Shown piece by piece: positions 48,023 through 50,473 of a DNA stretch of 50,473 nucleotides. The stretch is from Atribacteria bacterium SCGC AAA255-N14 (GTDB lineage Bacteria; Atribacterota; JS1; SB-45; 34-128), in the NCBI GenBank assembly GCA_000405345.1, contig ASPC01000005.1, forward strand, positions 1-50,473, given 5' to 3'. How positions within the stretch are numbered: position 1 is the first letter of the stretch; the number at the start of each line of letters is the position of its first letter. A model generated the notes under the pieces. It saw only the letters and a program-made list of their open reading frames with translations. It was not told where the DNA came from and made no database searches. A program made the position numbers and the translations under genes.

Positions 48023-49164
48023 CTTGCACCTCCTTCTGTTTTAACTTGGCTGGATTTTTTTAATTGTGTGAGTTTTATAAGCCAATATCTCACAAGTGCT
48101 TGAAGTGCAATAAAAGCCACAGCGAAACCTTCTATAATAGAAGGGAAAGTCTTAGGAACGTGAGCTAGTTGTACAGAAGTTGCACCTGTCCTTAATGCTC
48201 CAATAAGGATGCCGGCAAGAAAAACACCGATCGGTTCATTTTGCCCGATTAAAGCAACTGCAATTCCATCAAATCCATACCCACCTGAAAATATAGGTGG
48301 GTATTGAGAGAGAACCCCAAGCACCATGAATACTCCACCTAATGCTGCAATAGCACCAGAGATAAACATCGTTTGAATAGTCCTCCTTTCAATATTCACC
48401 CCAGATGCTTTTGGAGCTTCCATTCCAAAAATTAAGGTATAGCCCATTGCACGAATTTCATAACCAAGCGTAGTTTTGTAAAATAAATACCAAACAAGGT
48501 ATAAAACAACGATAATAATAATAATACTGATATTAAGACGTGTACCAGAAAGTATTTTAGGAAGTTTGGCAGTTTGACTAATATACGGGGTACCGGATAC
48601 TCCTGTTTCAACTTCTGCTTTCATGGGACCAATGACAAGCCACCCTTCAATAAGATAAAGAGCAATCCAGTTCAACATAATTGTCGAAATAACTTCATGT
48701 ATACCTTTTTTTGCTTTTAGGTATCCGGCGATAGCTGCCCAGAGACCTCCCATAAGCATTGCTAAAATAAAAATAAAAGGCAGATGAATAATCTTTGGTA
48801 AACTTGCAAATGGTTCAGCATATCCAATATAAGCAGCGGTAATACCACCAACAATAAAATGACCCTCTGCTCCAATATTAAACAACCCCCCTTTTGCAGC
48901 TACTGCAAATCCAAGACCTGTTGCAATAAACATGGCTGAAGAAAGAAGCATCTCTGCAAAATGACCTTTCCAATATGGGCCAGGAAATAAACCTGAATTC
49001 CCAAATAAGAGTTTATAGGCAACAACTGGATCTCTTCCGGTAGCTTTTATAAGTATTGCACCAAGAATAAATGATAGAAGTATAGAAATAAGTGGAACTA
49101 AAATATTCATCCACCAGTGTTTTTCTTTTCTTCCAAAGATAACCTTTTTTAATACATCTTTCAT
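48019..49164 (-). CDS. ABC nucleoside transporter permease 1 (NupP-like)
   Basis: BPD_transp_2 family, 381 residues, about 9-10 helices: AAKGGLFNIGAEGHFIVGGITAAYIGY signature, KGIHEVISTIMLNWIALYLIEG, IRAMGYTLIFGMEAPKASGVNIERRTIQTMFISGAIAALGGVFMVLG, GYGFDGIAVALIGQNEPIGVFLAGILIGALRTGA. Overlaps the ATPase stop by four bases. Same operon as the BMP protein once the inversion is reversed. Confidence 0.94.
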   Translation of the reverse strand: MKDVLKKVIFGRKEKHWWMNILVPLISILLSFILGAILIKATGRDPVVAYKLLFGNSGLFPGPYWKGHFAEMLLSSAMFIATGLGFAVAAKGGLFNIGAEGHFIVGGITAAYIGYAEPFASLPKIIHLPFIFILAMLMGGLWAAIAGYLKAKKGIHEVISTIMLNWIALYLIEGWLVIGPMKAEVETGVSGTPYISQTAKLPKILSGTRLNISIIIIIVVLYLVWYLFYKTTLGYEIRAMGYTLIFGMEAPKASGVNIERRTIQTMFISGAIAALGGVFMVLGVLSQYPPIFSGGYGFDGIAVALIGQNEPIGVFLAGILIGALRTGATSVQLAHVPKTFPSIIEGFAVAFIALQALVRYWLIKLTQLKKSSQVKTEGGAR

Positions 49165-50473
49165 TTTGCCACCTTCTTCTGCCTTTTTAGTCCGAGCATC
49201 ATAAGTCCTAACTCTTCTTCATTTGTTTTATCTGGTGTCATCTCCCCAACTATTTCTCCTTCATATAATACTAATATCTTATCGGAAAGAGCCATAATCT
49301 CCGCTAATTCAAGTGAAATTAATAATATTGCTATACCTTTTTTCTTCTCTTCGGCAAGTTTCTTGTATACAAATTCTGTTGCACCAATATCTAATCCCCT
49401 CGTAGGTTGAGAAGCGAGAAGAAAATTATGATTAGTAGACATTTCTTTGGCAAGAATTATTTTTTGCTGATTACCTCCTGAAAGATTACTAATTCTTGCG
49501 TGTATATCTCTCGGCCTTATATCAAATTCTTCTAACTTCTTCGTAGAAAATTTATCAATCTCTGTATCGTTTAATATTCCTTTTTTAGAAAAAGGATAAA
49601 GGGTGTGCTGACCCATAATAATGTTTTCTCTTGCCCTAAAGGGTAAAACAAGTCCTCTCTTCTTTCTGTCTTCGGTAATATATGCCAACCCCCTGGTTCT
49701 TAAATTGTAGGGAGTAAGCAGTCTAATTTCCTCACCATTAAATATTATCTTCCCTTTTAACGGACGAGTAAATCCAATTAATGCATTAACTAATTCAGCT
49801 TGTCCATTTCCTTCAACCCCTGCAATACCAAGTATTTCACCTGCGTGAACTTCGAAAGATACTCCCTTTAATCCTATAATACCTCTATTGTTTTTTACTG
49901 TAAGATTGTGGACATTAATAACTTCTTTACCAATCTTGGTCTTAACTTTTGGGATTTCTAATAATACATCTCTACCAACTACCATTCGGGCAAGTTCTAC
50001 TTCATTTGTTTTCTTTTTTTCTACTACTCCTTGAAGTTTCCCTCTTCGTAAAACTGCAATTTTATCTGCAATAGCAATTACTTCTTTAAGTTTATGAGAA
50101 ATAAAAAGAATCGTTTTGCCATCTTCTTTTAATTTTATTAAGGTTTTAAACAAATCTTCAGTTTCTTCCGGAGTAAGCACTGCAGTAGGTTCATCAAAAA
50201 TCAGTATTTCTGCGCCTCTTCTTAATATTTTTAATATTTCAACTTTTTGTTGGATGCCTACAGGAAGATTTGCTACTTTTTCCCTCGGATCTATCTTTAA
50301 TCCGAATTTTTCCGATAACTCACCAACCTCTTTTAAAGCTTTTTTATAATCAAACACTAATCCTTTATGCGGTTCATCACCAAGAACAATATTCTGCGTT
50401 ACAGTAAAACGTGGTATTAACATGAATTCCTGGTGTACCATACCTATTTTTAAATTAATTGCATCATGAGGGT
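49161..50473 (-). CDS. ABC transporter ATPase (NupO-like), C-terminal 405 codons plus 95-bp overlap, runs off the contig end
   Basis: Remainder of the gene that starts at 38857. First-cassette signature NLPVGIQQKVEILKILRRGAEILIFDEPTAVLTPEE, second cassette with GIAGVEGNGQAELVNALIGF in place of a standard Walker A, and NLSGGNQQKIILAKEM plus SQPTRGLDIGATEFVYKKL. The part up to 50378 is unique; 50379-50473 repeats codons 71-102 of the other fragment. An ATG at 50441 is internal, not the start. Together 102+405 residues, in frame, normal for this family. Confidence 0.94.
   Translation of the reverse strand, partial: PHDAINLKIGMVHQEFMLIPRFTVTQNIVLGDEPHKGLVFDYKKALKEVGELSEKFGLKIDPREKVANLPVGIQQKVEILKILRRGAEILIFDEPTAVLTPEETEDLFKTLIKLKEDGKTILFISHKLKEVIAIADKIAVLRRGKLQGVVEKKKTNEVELARMVVGRDVLLEIPKVKTKIGKEVINVHNLTVKNNRGIIGLKGVSFEVHAGEILGIAGVEGNGQAELVNALIGFTRPLKGKIIFNGEEIRLLTPYNLRTRGLAYITEDRKKRGLVLPFRARENIIMGQHTLYPFSKKGILNDTEIDKFSTKKLEEFDIRPRDIHARISNLSGGNQQKIILAKEMSTNHNFLLASQPTRGLDIGATEFVYKKLAEEKKKGIAILLISLELAEIMALSDKILVLYEGEIVGEMTPDKTNEEELGLMMLGLKRQKKVAK
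50379..50473. repeat. 95-bp perfect inverted repeat, terminal copy
   Basis: Exact reverse complement of 39068-39162; runs to the last base of the window. A shared end of this size at a contig edge is what a de Bruijn assembler leaves where it cannot extend past an already-used path. Confidence 0.96.

Noticed and set aside
39068..50473. A programmed invertible switch (phase variation) between inverted repeats
   Set aside because: The terminal repeat lies at the contig edge, no invertase gene is nearby, the repeat is plain ATPase coding sequence, and the left end shows the same type of join. Artefact is simpler.

Overview
The window looks like one complete assembly contig (about one third G+C) from an uncultured, Gram-positive-like or deep-branching bacterium. 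The synteny follows the Firmicutes/Thermotogae/Atribacterota type: comEA-comEC-holA / rpsT, murJ-lepA-hemW-hrcA-grpE-dnaK-dnaJ-mtaB, nusA-ylxR-infB-rbfA-nrnA-truB-ribF-rpsO-pnp, dut, a Na/Pi cotransporter gene, uppP, ftsK, a BMP-type nucleoside ABC operon with ahcY and adenosine deaminase, rodZ, DUF4416, thpR, recA-recX-rny. An AT-rich Atribacterota-like (JS1/OP9) origin is my guess from composition and repeat style. The sequence does not prove it.

Layout. 77-5249: folC (5' truncated), comEA, comEC, holA. 5589-6095: rpsT, alone on the minus strand. 6464-10997: murJ, lepA, hemW. 11297-16606: a sigma-A-type promoter plus perfect CIRCE operator, then hrcA-grpE-dnaK-dnaJ. 17047-18363: mtaB. 18813-31457: the transcription/translation operon, with an endonuclease-less group II intron (20431-22412) between nusA and ylxR. 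31510-36910: dut, phosphate transporter, uppP, ftsK. 37624-39162: nucleoside-binding protein and the first 102 codons of its ABC ATPase. 39163-50473: the rest of that operon and the genes to rny, all on the minus strand.

Most important structural result: both ends are fold-back joins. Bases 1-76 are an exact reverse complement of 4626-4701 (inside holA). Bases 50379-50473 are an exact reverse complement of 39068-39162 (inside the ABC ATPase gene). At 39162/39163 the 5' part of the ATPase gene is fused head-to-head to the 5' part of rny. Inverting 39163-50378 restores, in frame, a 507-residue ATPase, puts every gene from ftsK to rny on one strand, and recreates the order ftsK...rodZ...recA-rny. 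I read this as an assembly or whole-genome-amplification inversion chimera (typical of MDA single-cell libraries), not a biological rearrangement.

Other points of interest. (i) Nearly every long intergenic region is a mosaic of degenerate short tandem-repeat modules (cores AGCGTA, AATTGG, GTTAGCTGGTTA, GCCAGGAGTCAGAA, AGTATATAGTATA and others). They often come in the same order and often start on the stop codon of the upstream gene, usually UAG. (ii) mtaB, rny and recX have no ATG/GTG/TTG start at their conserved N termini and appear to begin with AUU or AUA. (iii) ribF is split by an A7 run. (iv) Ribosomal protein bS20 has a lysine-rich, repeat-built C-terminal tail of about 80 residues. (v) A degenerate second group II intron is fused to a zincin metallopeptidase remnant between ahcY and adenosine deaminase. 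No CRISPR array, tRNA, rRNA, phage or defence island was seen, and I did not find a clearly new multi-gene system. The repeat modules are the best candidate for undescribed biology.
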